This document shows, piece after piece, positions 35,227 through 44,240 of a stretch of 64,000 nucleotides of DNA. The notes under the pieces are model-generated. The model saw only the letters and a program-made list of their open reading frames with translations. It was not told the origin of the DNA and searched no databases. Within the stretch, counting starts at the first letter, position 1. Each line of letters starts with the position of its first letter. The stretch is from Myxococcales bacterium (GTDB taxonomy: Bacteria > Myxococcota_A > Bradymonadia > UBA7976 > UBA1532): NCBI GenBank assembly GCA_020633465.1, contig JACKDN010000007.1, positions 62,001-126,000 of the forward strand, given 5' to 3'. The position numbers and the translations under genes were made by a program.

Positions 35227-36857
35227 ATGCGCGGCCCCCTCCTCGTCGCGGCGCTGGTCGGCCTGGTCGGCGCGCCCGCCCCTGCGTCGGCCCAGCTCGT
35301 CGTGTCGGTCAAGGCCCGCGCCTTCGTCGACGGCCTGCGGGCCACCAGCCGGGGCCACCGCGCCACCCTGGTGGGCACGCTGCGCGACAACCTGGGACAG
35401 CCGGTGCCGCAGGCCGCCATCACCGTCCGCGGCGACGGCGCCGCTCCCGCGACCGTGCGCACCGACGCCGCCGGCGGGTTCGAGGCCACCGTGCGCTTCG
35501 CCGGCCCCGGCGAGCGCTCCCTCGAGGCCCGCTTCGGCGGCTCGGCTCTGCTGGCGCCGGCCGAGGCGGCCACGCGGGTCACGGTCGGACGCTCGGCGGT
35601 CACCCTGCGCGCCGATCTGCCCGACGAGATCGACGCCCGCCGCCCCCTCACCCTCACCGTCACCGCGCACGACGCGCGCGAGGCGCCCGTGCCCGGCCTG
35701 TGGCTGGCCATCGAGGTCGACGACCGTCCGCCCTCGCGGCCGCGCACCGACCGCAACGGCCGCGCGTCGCTGGCCCTGCCGCCGATGGAGCCCGGGCTGC
35801 ACCGCGTGCGCGTCCGCTGGCCGGGGGACGAGGATCACCTGCCCGCCGACCTCGACCTCACCGTCGAGGCCGCGCTGCCCATCGCCGTGCAGCTCGAGGC
35901 GGCCGCGACCGAGCCGCTCGAGCCCGGCGCGCCGATCGTGCTCGGCGGGCGGGTCGTGGGGCCCGAGGGCGCGACGGTGACGCTGATCGCCGAGGGACGC
36001 CCGGTGGCCCGCGCGCGGCCCGGCGCGGACGGCCGCTACGAGATCGCCGTCGATCCGGGCGACGTCGAGCCCGGCGCGGTGCGGTTCCGCGCCACCGCCG
36101 ACACCGCGACGCCGGGTTGGCGCGCGGGCGCGTCGGCCGAGGTCGTCGTCGAGGTGCCGCCCCCGCCGCCCCCCTCGCCGTGGTGGCTGTGGGGACCGGC
36201 GGCGCTGGCCGCGCTGTCGCTGGTGGCGGCCGCCGCGCGCCGCGGCGGGCGCCCGCCAGCGGCGCCCGCCGCGCCCCGGAGCCTCCCCTGCCCCCGCCCT
36301 TCACCTTCGACGACCTGCCGGCGGCCACCGCCGATCGCACGCAGCGCGTGCAGGTGCGCGACGCCCTAACCGCCGCCCCCCTCCGCGCGGCGACCGTCGT
36401 GCGCCTCGCGCCCGACGCGCCGACGCCCGCCGCCGCGTCCGTCGATCCGCCGCCCGGCGTCGCCGGCACGACCGATCGGGGCGGCCGCGCCACCCTCGAC
36501 GGCGCCGGCCGGGTGCTGTGGGCGTGGGCCCCAGGCTACGCCCCGGTGTGCCACGTGCTGCCCGCCGACGGCGGCCGGGTCGCGTTGAACCTGCTGCCGC
36601 TCCGCGCGCGCCTGCAGACGCTGTACGCCGAGGTGCTGCAGGTCGCCGGACGGCCCGCCCTGCGCTTCGGGCGGCAGACGCCCGACGAGGCCCGCCGCCC
36701 GCTGGCCCGCCGCGGCGCCCCCGACGCGGCCGTCGACGATCTGACCGATCTGGTGCGCGCCGCGTGCTTCGGCCCCACGCCCCCCGCGCCCGCCGACCTG
36801 GCGCGCGCCCTGGCGCTGGCCGAGCAGGTCCGGGCGGGCCTCGGGGCCGGCCGATGA
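35227..36857 (+). CDS. membrane protein with Ig-like repeats and DUF4129-like C-terminal domain (one frame change)
   Basis: About 543 residues. Signal peptide 1-22 (ending PASAQ). Three or four Ig-like/carboxypeptidase-regulatory-like beta domains follow, each with a GxPVPxAxVxV or TDxxGR type turn, to about residue 315. Then a Pro-rich spacer, one transmembrane helix (SPWWLWGPAALAALSLVAAA) and a cytoplasmic part. The C-terminal 110 residues (FGRQTPDEARRPLARRG, then DLTDLVRAACFG) resemble DUF4129. The frame changes at about 36274-36278 in a C run (four Cs where five would keep one frame). Such proteins accompany MoxR, DUF58 and DUF4350 genes. Its stop overlaps the next start by 4 bp. Confidence 0.65.
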
Positions 36858-37816
36858 GGCTGTCGCTCGTCCTGTCGTTGCTCGCCCTCGCCGGCGCCGC
36901 CCGCGCCGATCTGGCGCCCCGCGGCGCCGACTGGGACGGCCTGGGCCGCTGGGTGACCGCGCTCGAGACGACGGCCATCGAGGTCCGCACGCCCGACACC
37001 CTCGAGCTCGCCACCTTGCCCGCGGGCGCCGGCCTGGCCCTGGTCGGGGCGCCGCCCGCCGCCGACACCGCGGGCCTGCGCCGGTTCGTCCAGGAGGGCG
37101 GGCGCCTGCTGGTCGCCGCCGAGGGCCCCGAGCTGGATCCGCTGATGCGCGCCTTCGAGGCCAGCGTGGTGCCCGCGCCGACCGAGGGCCCGCGCCTGGG
37201 CGGCCACCCGGCCCTGCACGTGCTGCGGTCGCCGCGCGGCGGCCTGTTTCGGGGGGTGGACCATCTGGTGGCCAACCACCCGGTGGGCCTCGCCGCGCCC
37301 GACCGCCTCGGCGCCGCGGTGCGCTTCGCCGACGGCACCGGCTTCGCTTACCACCTGCGCGTGGGCGAGGGCGAGGCGCTGCTGGTGGGCGACGCCAGCC
37401 TGTTCATCAACCTGATGCTCGACGCCGGCGACAACGCCCGCTTCGCCGCCAACGTGGGGGCGTGGCTGGGCCGCGACGGCGAGGCGCCGATCGTCGTGGC
37501 GGGCGCGACCACCGCGATCGACGGCGCCTACGGCGCGCCGACGCCCGATCCCGGCGGCGACGGTCCGGTCGCCGCCCTCAACCAGGCCCTGCGCGCGCTG
37601 GGCGGCGACACCGCGCCCGACGACCTGGCGATCCACTTCTTCCTGGCCTTGCTGCTGGCCGGCGTCCTGATGTACGCCGTGGCGGTGTTCCCCGGCGGCG
37701 AGCCGGGGGCCGATCCGGCGGCGCCGCCCTTCCCGCCCGGCGCCGAGGTCGAGCGCGCGGCGGGCGCGCCCGGCGGCCCGGCCGATCCCGACGCTCGACG
37801 CATGGGGGAGGGGTGA
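36854..37816 (+). CDS. DUF4350-like membrane protein of the MoxR operon
   Basis: A 320-residue protein with a signal peptide (residues 1-18, ending AARA). A GATase-like alpha/beta domain follows, with FVQEGGRLLVAAEGP (the FvxxGGxLlv pattern of DUF4350) and GEGEALLVGDASLFINLML. One transmembrane helix (about 258-276) and a short Pro-rich tail end the protein. Operon position between the DUF4129-like and MoxR genes fits. The last residues appear altered by the insertion described at 37799-38045: without it the frame would read RRMGESS and stop in a TTGA overlap with the MoxR start. Confidence 0.7.
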   Translation: MRLSLVLSLLALAGAARADLAPRGADWDGLGRWVTALETTAIEVRTPDTLELATLPAGAGLALVGAPPAADTAGLRRFVQEGGRLLVAAEGPELDPLMRAFEASVVPAPTEGPRLGGHPALHVLRSPRGGLFRGVDHLVANHPVGLAAPDRLGAAVRFADGTGFAYHLRVGEGEALLVGDASLFINLMLDAGDNARFAANVGAWLGRDGEAPIVVAGATTAIDGAYGAPTPDPGGDGPVAALNQALRALGGDTAPDDLAIHFFLALLLAGVLMYAVAVFPGGEPGADPAAPPFPPGAEVERAAGAPGGPADPDARRMGEG

Positions 37817-38045
37817 TGCAGAACCGTTGTTGGCCCGACCGTACGTGTCGCTGTGGTGGACGGGCTATCAGCTCTCAGCGGTCGGCTTTCAGCTCCGTCG
37901 CGACGACTGTACCGTCTGAGCGGCGCTCCGGCGTCTGGAGGCTGCTGGCCCGCTGCAAACCCTGCACAGCGCACGGGCCCGGCTGATAGCTGACCGCCGG
38001 TCAGAACGACAACCAACGGCTGGTTGGCAGACCCGCATGGGGGAG
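37799..38045. mobile_element. MITE-like insertion (about 223 bp) with 12-bp target duplication
   Basis: The 12-mer CGCATGGGGGAG occurs at 37799-37810 and again at 38034-38045, flanking 223 bp of non-coding, less GC-rich sequence. The ends are imperfect inverted repeats (GGGT-n-TGC-n-AACC-n-GTTGTTG at the left; the right end reversed begins GGTCTGCCAACC and has CCGTTGGTTG). Inside, GCTATCAGC at 37865-37873 is repeated inverted as GCTGATAGC at 37982-37990. Removing the element and one 12-mer joins the DUF4350 gene to MoxR with a 4-bp TTGA overlap like the other genes of the operon. No transposase; it would depend on one elsewhere. Confidence 0.6.
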
Positions 38046-38050
38046 AGCTC

Positions 38051-39013
38051 TTGACGACCGAAGCCCAGCCCGGCACCGCCGCCCGGGCGGCCCGCGACCG
38101 TATCCACGCCCAGATCGATCAGGTCTACATCGGCCCGCCGGCCGCCGTCGATCTGCTGCTGACCGCGTTGCTGGCGCCGGGCCACGTGCTGCTCGAGGGC
38201 GTGCCCGGCGTGGCGAAGACCACCCTGGCCAAGGCGTTCAGCGTCACGCTGGGCTGCGACTTCCGCCGCATCCAGTTCACCCCCGACATGCTGCCCGCCG
38301 ACATCACCGGCAGCTACATCCTCAACCTGCGCGATCAGGAGTTCGTGCTGCGCCACGGGCCGGTCTTCGCGAACGTGGTGCTCGGCGACGAGATCAACCG
38401 CGCCCCCGCGAAGACCCAGTCGGCCCTGCTCGAGGCGATGCAGGAGCGGCAGGTGACCATCGAGGGCCACACGCTCCGCCTGCCCGATCCCTTCCTGGTG
38501 CTGGCGACGCAGAACCCCCTCGAGCAGGAGGGCGTGTATCCCCTGCCCGAGGCGCAGGTGGATCGCTTCCTGATGAAGATCGAGATGGGCTACCCCAGCG
38601 CGCAGCACGAGGCGCGCATGCTGGCCACCTACGATCATCCGCGCCCCCCGGTGCAGCCGGTGCTCGATCCGGGGGCCGTGCACGCCCTGCGCGCCGAGGC
38701 CGACCAGGTGCACGTCGCGCCCGAGGTGCGGGACTACATCGTGGCGCTGGTGCGGGCCACGCGCGGGCATCGGCGCGTGCGCCTGGGCGCCAGCCCCCGC
38801 GCGGCCCTGGGGCTGATGCGCGCGACGAAGGCGCACGCGCTGTTGGCCGGCCGCGGCTTCGTGCTGCCCGACGACGTGCGCGCCCTGGCCGGGGCCGTGC
38901 TGGCCCACCGCCTGGTGATGACCCCCGAGGCCGAGCTGGACGCGGTCAGCGGCGCGGACGTAATCGACGAGACCCTCGGCAAGGTCACCTACCGGGGGCC
39001 GGCCGACCGGTGA
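38051..39013 (+). CDS. MoxR-family AAA+ ATPase of the DUF58 operon
   Basis: A 320-residue MoxR of the main Bat-operon branch: Walker A EGVPGVAKTTLAKAF, RIQFTPDMLPADITG, Walker B LGDEINRAPAKTQSALLEAM, sensor ATQNPLEQEGVYPLPEAQ with DRFLMK. It acts with the DUF58 protein encoded 31 bp downstream, probably in assembly of periplasmic or membrane complexes. The start is TTG at 38051, 5 nt after the ribosome site gggggag, which lies within the right copy of the target duplication; the gene therefore kept its ribosome site after the insertion. A TTG at 38024 lies inside the element and is less likely. Confidence 0.9.
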   Translation: MTTEAQPGTAARAARDRIHAQIDQVYIGPPAAVDLLLTALLAPGHVLLEGVPGVAKTTLAKAFSVTLGCDFRRIQFTPDMLPADITGSYILNLRDQEFVLRHGPVFANVVLGDEINRAPAKTQSALLEAMQERQVTIEGHTLRLPDPFLVLATQNPLEQEGVYPLPEAQVDRFLMKIEMGYPSAQHEARMLATYDHPRPPVQPVLDPGAVHALRAEADQVHVAPEVRDYIVALVRATRGHRRVRLGASPRAALGLMRATKAHALLAGRGFVLPDDVRALAGAVLAHRLVMTPEAELDAVSGADVIDETLGKVTYRGPADR

Positions 39014-39044
39014 GCGCGCCCGCCCGACGATCGGCGCGCCGCCG

Positions 39045-40601
39045 ATGAGCGCGCTCGGCCCGGTCGGCGGACCCCCCGGGCTGACCCGAGCGGGGCAGGC
39101 GCTGCTCGGCGGCGCGGTGGGCGTGCTGTTCGTCGCCGCGACGGTCGGCCACCCCACCCTGGGCGCGGCCGGCGCCGGCATGTTGGGCCTGCTGTGCGCG
39201 GCCTGGCTGGCGGCGCGGCGCGCGCGCGACGCCCTGCAGCACCTCGACCTGCGCGTCGACACCCCGAGGGACCCACGCGCGCCCGGCGCGCCCCTGCCCC
39301 TGCGGCTGCGCGTGCGCAACCGCGGCGGGCGCGCCGTGCGCGGGCTGCACCTGCGCGTGCGCATCGCCGGCGAGCCCGAGCCCGCCCCCGAGGCGCGCCT
39401 GGACGTGCCGCCCCAAGCCGCCGCCGAGCTGCGCTTCGAGCCCCGCTTTCCCCGCGCGGGTCATTGGCGCGTGCACGGCGTCGAGCTGACCGTCGAGGGC
39501 CCCCTCGCCCTGACCCGCGTGCGCGCCTACCGCGCCACCGAGCACCCCCTCCAGGTGCGGCCGCGCGCCCTGCCCGCCGCGCCCGTCCGCGCCCTGCTGA
39601 CGCACCGGGGCGCCACCCGCGACCGCGCCGGCCGCCACCTGAACCGGCAGGCCGGCACCGGCTTCGAGCTGCGCGAGCTGCGCGATTACGTGCCCGGCGA
39701 TCCGCTGAAGACCGTCGCCTGGAAGGCCACCGCGCGCCGCCGGCGGCCACTCGTGCGCGCCTTCGAAGAGGAGAGCGTCCGCCGTCTGCAGCTGCTGTTG
39801 GACATCGGCCCGACCATGCGCGCGGGCCCGCCCGGCGCCGCCCCGCTCGACCGCGCCATCGACCTCTGCGCCGCGGTCGCCGAGCACGCCGTGCAGGATC
39901 GCGTCGGCCTCACCACCTTCGACCACCGCGTCTACGGCCACCTCAAGCCCACCGGCGGCCGCGCCCACCTGCAGCGCGCGCTGCACCACCTGATGGACCT
40001 GTCCCGGGTGGTCGACGACGATCTCACCGAGATCGCCGACGCCGAGCTGATGGCGCGCGTCGGCGCGTTCCTCGAGGCCCAGGGCGGGCTGCCGGTGCGC
40101 CGCGCCGGCGACGATCCCTGGCGCCCCAGCGTCGCGCGCACGCTGGTCGATCCGCTGGCCGAGATCTACGACGTCGGCGCCCTGTACGCCGCGGTCACCG
40201 CGTACCTGGCGGCCGAGCGCGATCGCGGGCACGCCGCCCTGTTCGCCAAGGGGCGCCCGGCCCGCGACACGCTCTCGGCGCGGCTGCGCCTGTTCTGCGC
40301 GCTGCGTGGCATCCCGGTCCCCTACCGCCTCACCGGCCCGGCCGACGCCTTCGAGCACGGCCTCGTGGACGCCGTCGGCCGCAACCTGGCGCCGGGCGGG
40401 CCGGATCGTCTGGTGGTGGTCACCGACCTGCGCGGCCTGACGCCCGATGGGCCCGGCGCGCGGGCGCTGCGCCTGGCCACCGCGCGCAAGAAGCGGGTGG
40501 TGGTGGTCGACGTCGGCGCCGCGGCGCCGCCGGGCGCGGTGATCGACGCGCTGCGGGCCGCGCACGCCGAGCGCACGCGGCTGCCGGTGCTCTCCGGCTG
40601 A
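39045..40601 (+). CDS. DUF58 / vWA-like membrane protein
   Basis: A 518-residue protein. Two N-terminal transmembrane helices (about residues 18-38 and 40-57), a beta-rich segment (60-200), then the DUF58 motif FELRELRDYVPGDPLKTVAW followed by RRRRPLVRAFEEE. The vWA-like core starts LQLLLDIGPTMRAG, where the metal site is degenerate (DxGxTM). DUF58 proteins are partners of MoxR ATPases. An extra insertion of about 80 residues (DLTEIADAELMARVGAFLEA to PLAEIYDVGALY) separates the two halves of the domain, longer than I would expect. Confidence 0.88.
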   Translation: MSALGPVGGPPGLTRAGQALLGGAVGVLFVAATVGHPTLGAAGAGMLGLLCAAWLAARRARDALQHLDLRVDTPRDPRAPGAPLPLRLRVRNRGGRAVRGLHLRVRIAGEPEPAPEARLDVPPQAAAELRFEPRFPRAGHWRVHGVELTVEGPLALTRVRAYRATEHPLQVRPRALPAAPVRALLTHRGATRDRAGRHLNRQAGTGFELRELRDYVPGDPLKTVAWKATARRRRPLVRAFEEESVRRLQLLLDIGPTMRAGPPGAAPLDRAIDLCAAVAEHAVQDRVGLTTFDHRVYGHLKPTGGRAHLQRALHHLMDLSRVVDDDLTEIADAELMARVGAFLEAQGGLPVRRAGDDPWRPSVARTLVDPLAEIYDVGALYAAVTAYLAAERDRGHAALFAKGRPARDTLSARLRLFCALRGIPVPYRLTGPADAFEHGLVDAVGRNLAPGGPDRLVVVTDLRGLTPDGPGARALRLATARKKRVVVVDVGAAAPPGAVIDALRAAHAERTRLPVLSG

Positions 40602-40604
40602 TCG

Positions 40605-42644
40605 TCAGGTCGCGCCGCGCAGCGCGGCCTCGGCGCGCGACAGGGCGTCGCCCGTCCCGGTCAGCTCGAGCACGTCGCCCGCGCCCAGCGCCTCCTTGCC
40701 GCCCGGCAGCACCACCGCGTCGCCCCCGCGCCGGATGCTGACCACGGTCGCCCCGGTCAGCGCGCGCAGATCCAGGTCGGCGAGGGTGCGCCCCACCGCC
40801 GCGTCGCCCGGCCGCAGGGCCACCGGGTGCAGCGCGCCCACGGCGGGCGCGGGCGGCGCGTGGTCCACCGGCGGCGCGTCGATCGGCGCCGCGCGCGCCG
40901 CCAGCCGGGCCACCAGCTGCCCGGTGCCCGAGCGCGTCTCGAGCTCGACGCGGCCCGCGGCGCGCCACACCAGGGCGGCCGAGGCCAAAAGGCCGATGGT
41001 CAGCACGACGACGCCGTAGGGTCCGCCGGTGATGGGCCGCATGATCGCGATGGCCGGCGCGCCCAGCACCACCACCAGCATCAGGTGGGTGGTCGCCCGC
41101 AGCGCGCCGGCCGCGGCGCGCTCGCCCGCGGTCGCGTTCTCCCCCTCGGGCGCCACCCGCGACGCGAGCAGCCGCGCCAGCAGATCACCGTTGCGCCACA
41201 GCCCGGCGGCCAGCGGGCTGAGCGCCAGCATCGTGCCCAACACGATCAGCGCGCCGCTCACCCGCTCGGTCGTGCTCAGCCGATCGGCCAGGCCCCGCGC
41301 CAGATCCGGCAGCCACACCACCAGCAGCGCGCCGGCCAGCACCAGGCCGGCCGCGTCGAGGGCGACCGACCGCAGCGCCCGGCGCCGCGCCGACACCTGG
41401 GCCGCGTCCGGCACCGACGCGCGGGCGCGCTGCAGCCAGGCCTCGTAGAGGCACAGCAGCCGCTGGATGCGGTGCGGCGTGTGGTGGTCCAGCGCCGCCG
41501 CGAACGCGCCCGCCCGCTTCAGCAGGAAGGGCGTCGTGAACGCGGTCAGCACCGCCACGGTGACCACCACCGGCTGCAGCGAGGGCCGCACCACGCCCGC
41601 GCCCACGCCGATGGCGGCGATGATGAAGGCGAACTCGCCGATCTGCCCCAGGGCCAGGCCCGCGATGACCGAGCGCCGCTGGCCCAGCCCCGACAGCACG
41701 CCGGCGCCCGACACGCTGACGAGCTGCGCCACGACCACCGCGGCGGCGACCACCAGCGACGTGCCCAGGTTCGCCCACGCCTCGCCGGGATCGACGCCCA
41801 TGCCGATCGAGACGAAGAACAGCGCGGCGAAGACGTCGCGCAGCGGCGCCAGCAGGTGCTCGACCGTCTGCCCCTCGCCCGACTCCGCCACCACGATGCC
41901 GGCGATGAACGCGCCCAGCGCCACCGAGTACCCGAGGTGCTCGGCCAGCAGCGCCATGCCGAAGCAGAGGCCCACCGCCGTCACCGCGAGGATCTCGGCG
42001 CTGCCCAGCCCCACCACGCGGCGCATCAGCGGCGGCACGAGCAGGATGCCGCCCACCAGCAGGCCCAGCAGCACGCCGGCCAGCCGCAGCAGCGTGACCG
42101 CCAGCTCGGCCGGCTGCAGCCCCCCGCCCGCCGCGACGCCGGTCATCGCGGCGATCAGCGCGATCGCGGCCACGTCCTGGATGACCAGGACGCCCAGCAC
42201 GTGATCGCGCACGTCGGCCTCGACCGGCTGCTGCGCGAACACCTTGCTCACCAGCATGGTGCTCGAGATGCACAGGCAGCCGCCGAGGAAGACCGCCTCG
42301 ACGGTCGACCAGCCGAGCAGGCCGCCCAGCGTGAACCCGGCCCACGCGAGGAAGCTGATCTGCACGAGCCCCGTCAGGCCCGACGTCGGCAGCACCTTCA
42401 CCAGCTTGGCGACGCGGAACTCGAGCCCGATGGCGAACATGACCAGCACGACGCCGAACTCGGCCAGCGACGCCACGCGCTCGGGATCGGCGAAGACCGG
42501 GATGGGCACGTAGGGCCCGACGATCAGGCCGGCGGCCAGATACCCCAGGACGGTCGGCTGGCGCAGCCCGCCGGCGAGGACGCCGGTCAGCGCCGCCACG
42601 CCCAGCACCACCGCCAGATCGGCCACGAAGGTGACCCCGTGCAC
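40605..42644 (-). CDS. CPA2-family monovalent cation:proton antiporter (KefB/YbaL-like) with TrkA-C domain
   Basis: A 679-residue protein. Residues 1-380 are a Na+/H+ exchanger domain with about 12 helices, including GYLAAGLIVGPYV, LFFVSIGMGVDP and LGQIGEFAFIIAAIG. Residues 430-560 add about four more helices. The C-terminal 80 residues form a TrkA-C (RCK-C) domain (LRPGDAAVGRTLADLDLRAL, then GDVLELTGTGDALSRAE). No Rossmann TrkA-N domain is present. It likely exchanges K+ or Na+ for protons across the inner membrane. GTG 42644 has a strong upstream purine run. It converges on the DUF58 gene with a 3-bp gap. Confidence 0.88.
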   Translation of the reverse strand: MHGVTFVADLAVVLGVAALTGVLAGGLRQPTVLGYLAAGLIVGPYVPIPVFADPERVASLAEFGVVLVMFAIGLEFRVAKLVKVLPTSGLTGLVQISFLAWAGFTLGGLLGWSTVEAVFLGGCLCISSTMLVSKVFAQQPVEADVRDHVLGVLVIQDVAAIALIAAMTGVAAGGGLQPAELAVTLLRLAGVLLGLLVGGILLVPPLMRRVVGLGSAEILAVTAVGLCFGMALLAEHLGYSVALGAFIAGIVVAESGEGQTVEHLLAPLRDVFAALFFVSIGMGVDPGEAWANLGTSLVVAAAVVVAQLVSVSGAGVLSGLGQRRSVIAGLALGQIGEFAFIIAAIGVGAGVVRPSLQPVVVTVAVLTAFTTPFLLKRAGAFAAALDHHTPHRIQRLLCLYEAWLQRARASVPDAAQVSARRRALRSVALDAAGLVLAGALLVVWLPDLARGLADRLSTTERVSGALIVLGTMLALSPLAAGLWRNGDLLARLLASRVAPEGENATAGERAAAGALRATTHLMLVVVLGAPAIAIMRPITGGPYGVVVLTIGLLASAALVWRAAGRVELETRSGTGQLVARLAARAAPIDAPPVDHAPPAPAVGALHPVALRPGDAAVGRTLADLDLRALTGATVVSIRRGGDAVVLPGGKEALGAGDVLELTGTGDALSRAEAALRGAT

Positions 42645-42687
42645 GTTCCCCCTTCCGGCGCTCGGGCGCGGCCGGGCGGAGGCCGGC

Positions 42688-44157
42688 TCAGCCCTTCAGC
42701 TTGCGCAGCAGCGTGTTGCGCCCGATGCCCAGGACGCGCGCCGCCTCGCTTCGGTTGCCGTCGCAGGCCCGCAGGACGTGCTCGACGTAGGCCCGCTCGA
42801 CCGCCCGCAGGGGCTTCAGGCCGGTGACGAACGCGTCGGGCGCGGCCACCGCGTCGCGGGCCGCGAGGCCCACGGCCGGCCCCACCGAGATGGCCTCCGG
42901 CCCGACCTCGTCGTCGGGCGCCAGCACCACGGCCGACTCGATGCAGTGCTCCAGCTCCCGCACGTTGCCCGGCCAGTCGTGCGCGTGCAAGACCCCGCGC
43001 GCCGCCGGCGACAGCGCCAGGCCTGGCCGCCCGTGCCGCCGCGTGTGCTCGAACAGGAAGTGGTCGATCAGCCGATCGAGATCCGCGGCCCCGCGCGCGC
43101 GCAGGGGCGGCACCTCGATCTGCACGACGCGCAGCCGATAGTACAGATCCTGCCGGAAGCGGCCCGCCTGCACCGCCGCCTCCAGATCGCGGTGCGTGGC
43201 GCAGACGAAGCGCACGTCGACGGTCAACGGCGTCGTCCCGCCCACCCGCAGGTAGGCCCGATCCTGGATCAGGCGCAGCAGCTTGCCCTGCACCTCGATG
43301 GGCAGCTCGCCCACCTCGTCGAGGAACAGCGTGCCGCCCGCCGCCGCGTGCACCTTGCCGTCGGTCGTGCGATCGGCGCCGGTGAAGGCGCCGCGCTCGT
43401 GGCCGAACAGCTCGTTCTCGATCAGCTGGGCCGGCAGGGCCGCGCAGTCGACCTTGACGAAGGGCTGCGCGCGCCGCGGCGAGTTGACGTGGGTGGCCCG
43501 GGCGATGACCTCCTTGCCCGACCCGCTCTCGCCGCGGATCAGCACCGTCGCGTCGGTGCGGGCGGCGCGCGCCGTGCGCCGGAACACCTCCCGCATCGCC
43601 GGCGACTCGCCGACGATGTGGTTGAAGTGGAACTCGAGCGGGCGCTCGGCGTCCGGCCGAAGCTGGCTGCGCAGGCTGGTGCGCCCCAGCACCTGCGCGA
43701 CCTCGCCGGCCAGGGCCTCGAGGCGGGCCGCGTCCTCCCGGTCGAACACCCCGCCGTCGCGCTTGTTGAGCACCTGCAGCACGCCGACCACCGCGGCGTC
43801 CTCGCCCCGCACCGGCGCGGCCAGCAGGCTGCGCGTCTGGTAGCCCGTCGAGCGATCGATGCGCCGGGCGAAGCGCGCGTCGGCGTCGCCCGAGGGCACG
43901 TTGACCGTCTCGCCCTCGCGCGCGACCCAGCCCGCGATGCCCTCGCCCAGGCGCAGGCGAATGGCGCGCAGCTCGGGCAGGTGGGCCACCCGGCTCACCA
44001 GCTCGCCGCGCGCGTGATCCACCAGGTAGAGCGTGCCCCGGTCCGCCCCCAGCAGCCGCACCACCTCGTCGACCACCAGGCGCAGGACCTCCTCGAGATC
44101 GACCTGGGCGTCCAGCGGCAGATCGCGCAGCGCGTCCAGCCCGGCCTCGGGATCCAC
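42688..44157 (-). CDS. sigma-54-dependent transcriptional activator with GAF sensor domain
   Basis: A 489-residue protein. GAF domain about residues 10-155 (GTLYLVDHARGELVSRVA, GEGIAGWVAREGETVNV, VGVLQVLNKRDGGVF). Central AAA+ domain with RGESGSGKEVIARATH (Walker A), the sigma-54 contact loop GAFTGA, GGTLFLDEVGELP (Walker B) and WPGNVRELEHC. C-terminal Fis-type helix-turn-helix ending SEAARVLGIGRNTLLRKLK. It should drive a sigma-54 promoter in response to a small ligand or redox signal at the GAF domain. The start is uncertain: GTG 44157 has an aggggggagg ribosome site; the frame runs further upstream. Confidence 0.92.
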   Translation of the reverse strand: MDPEAGLDALRDLPLDAQVDLEEVLRLVVDEVVRLLGADRGTLYLVDHARGELVSRVAHLPELRAIRLRLGEGIAGWVAREGETVNVPSGDADARFARRIDRSTGYQTRSLLAAPVRGEDAAVVGVLQVLNKRDGGVFDREDAARLEALAGEVAQVLGRTSLRSQLRPDAERPLEFHFNHIVGESPAMREVFRRTARAARTDATVLIRGESGSGKEVIARATHVNSPRRAQPFVKVDCAALPAQLIENELFGHERGAFTGADRTTDGKVHAAAGGTLFLDEVGELPIEVQGKLLRLIQDRAYLRVGGTTPLTVDVRFVCATHRDLEAAVQAGRFRQDLYYRLRVVQIEVPPLRARGAADLDRLIDHFLFEHTRRHGRPGLALSPAARGVLHAHDWPGNVRELEHCIESAVVLAPDDEVGPEAISVGPAVGLAARDAVAAPDAFVTGLKPLRAVERAYVEHVLRACDGNRSEAARVLGIGRNTLLRKLKG

Positions 44158-44240
44158 CGGCACCTCCCCCCTGGCGGCCGCGCGGTGCCCCAGCGCCCGC
44201 GCGACGACGGCGGCAGCGTACTCACGGTGCGCGCCGAGCG

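Noticed and set aside
36518..37816. 432-residue frame extending the DUF4350-like gene upstream
   Set aside because: The upstream part is Arg/Pro-rich out-of-frame sequence of the DUF4129-like gene; ATG 36854 starts a proper signal peptide and gives an ATGA overlap.
37817..37986. Short coding continuation after the DUF4350-like gene
   Set aside because: No ribosome site or codon bias; composition differs from neighbours, and the region is better explained as an inserted element.
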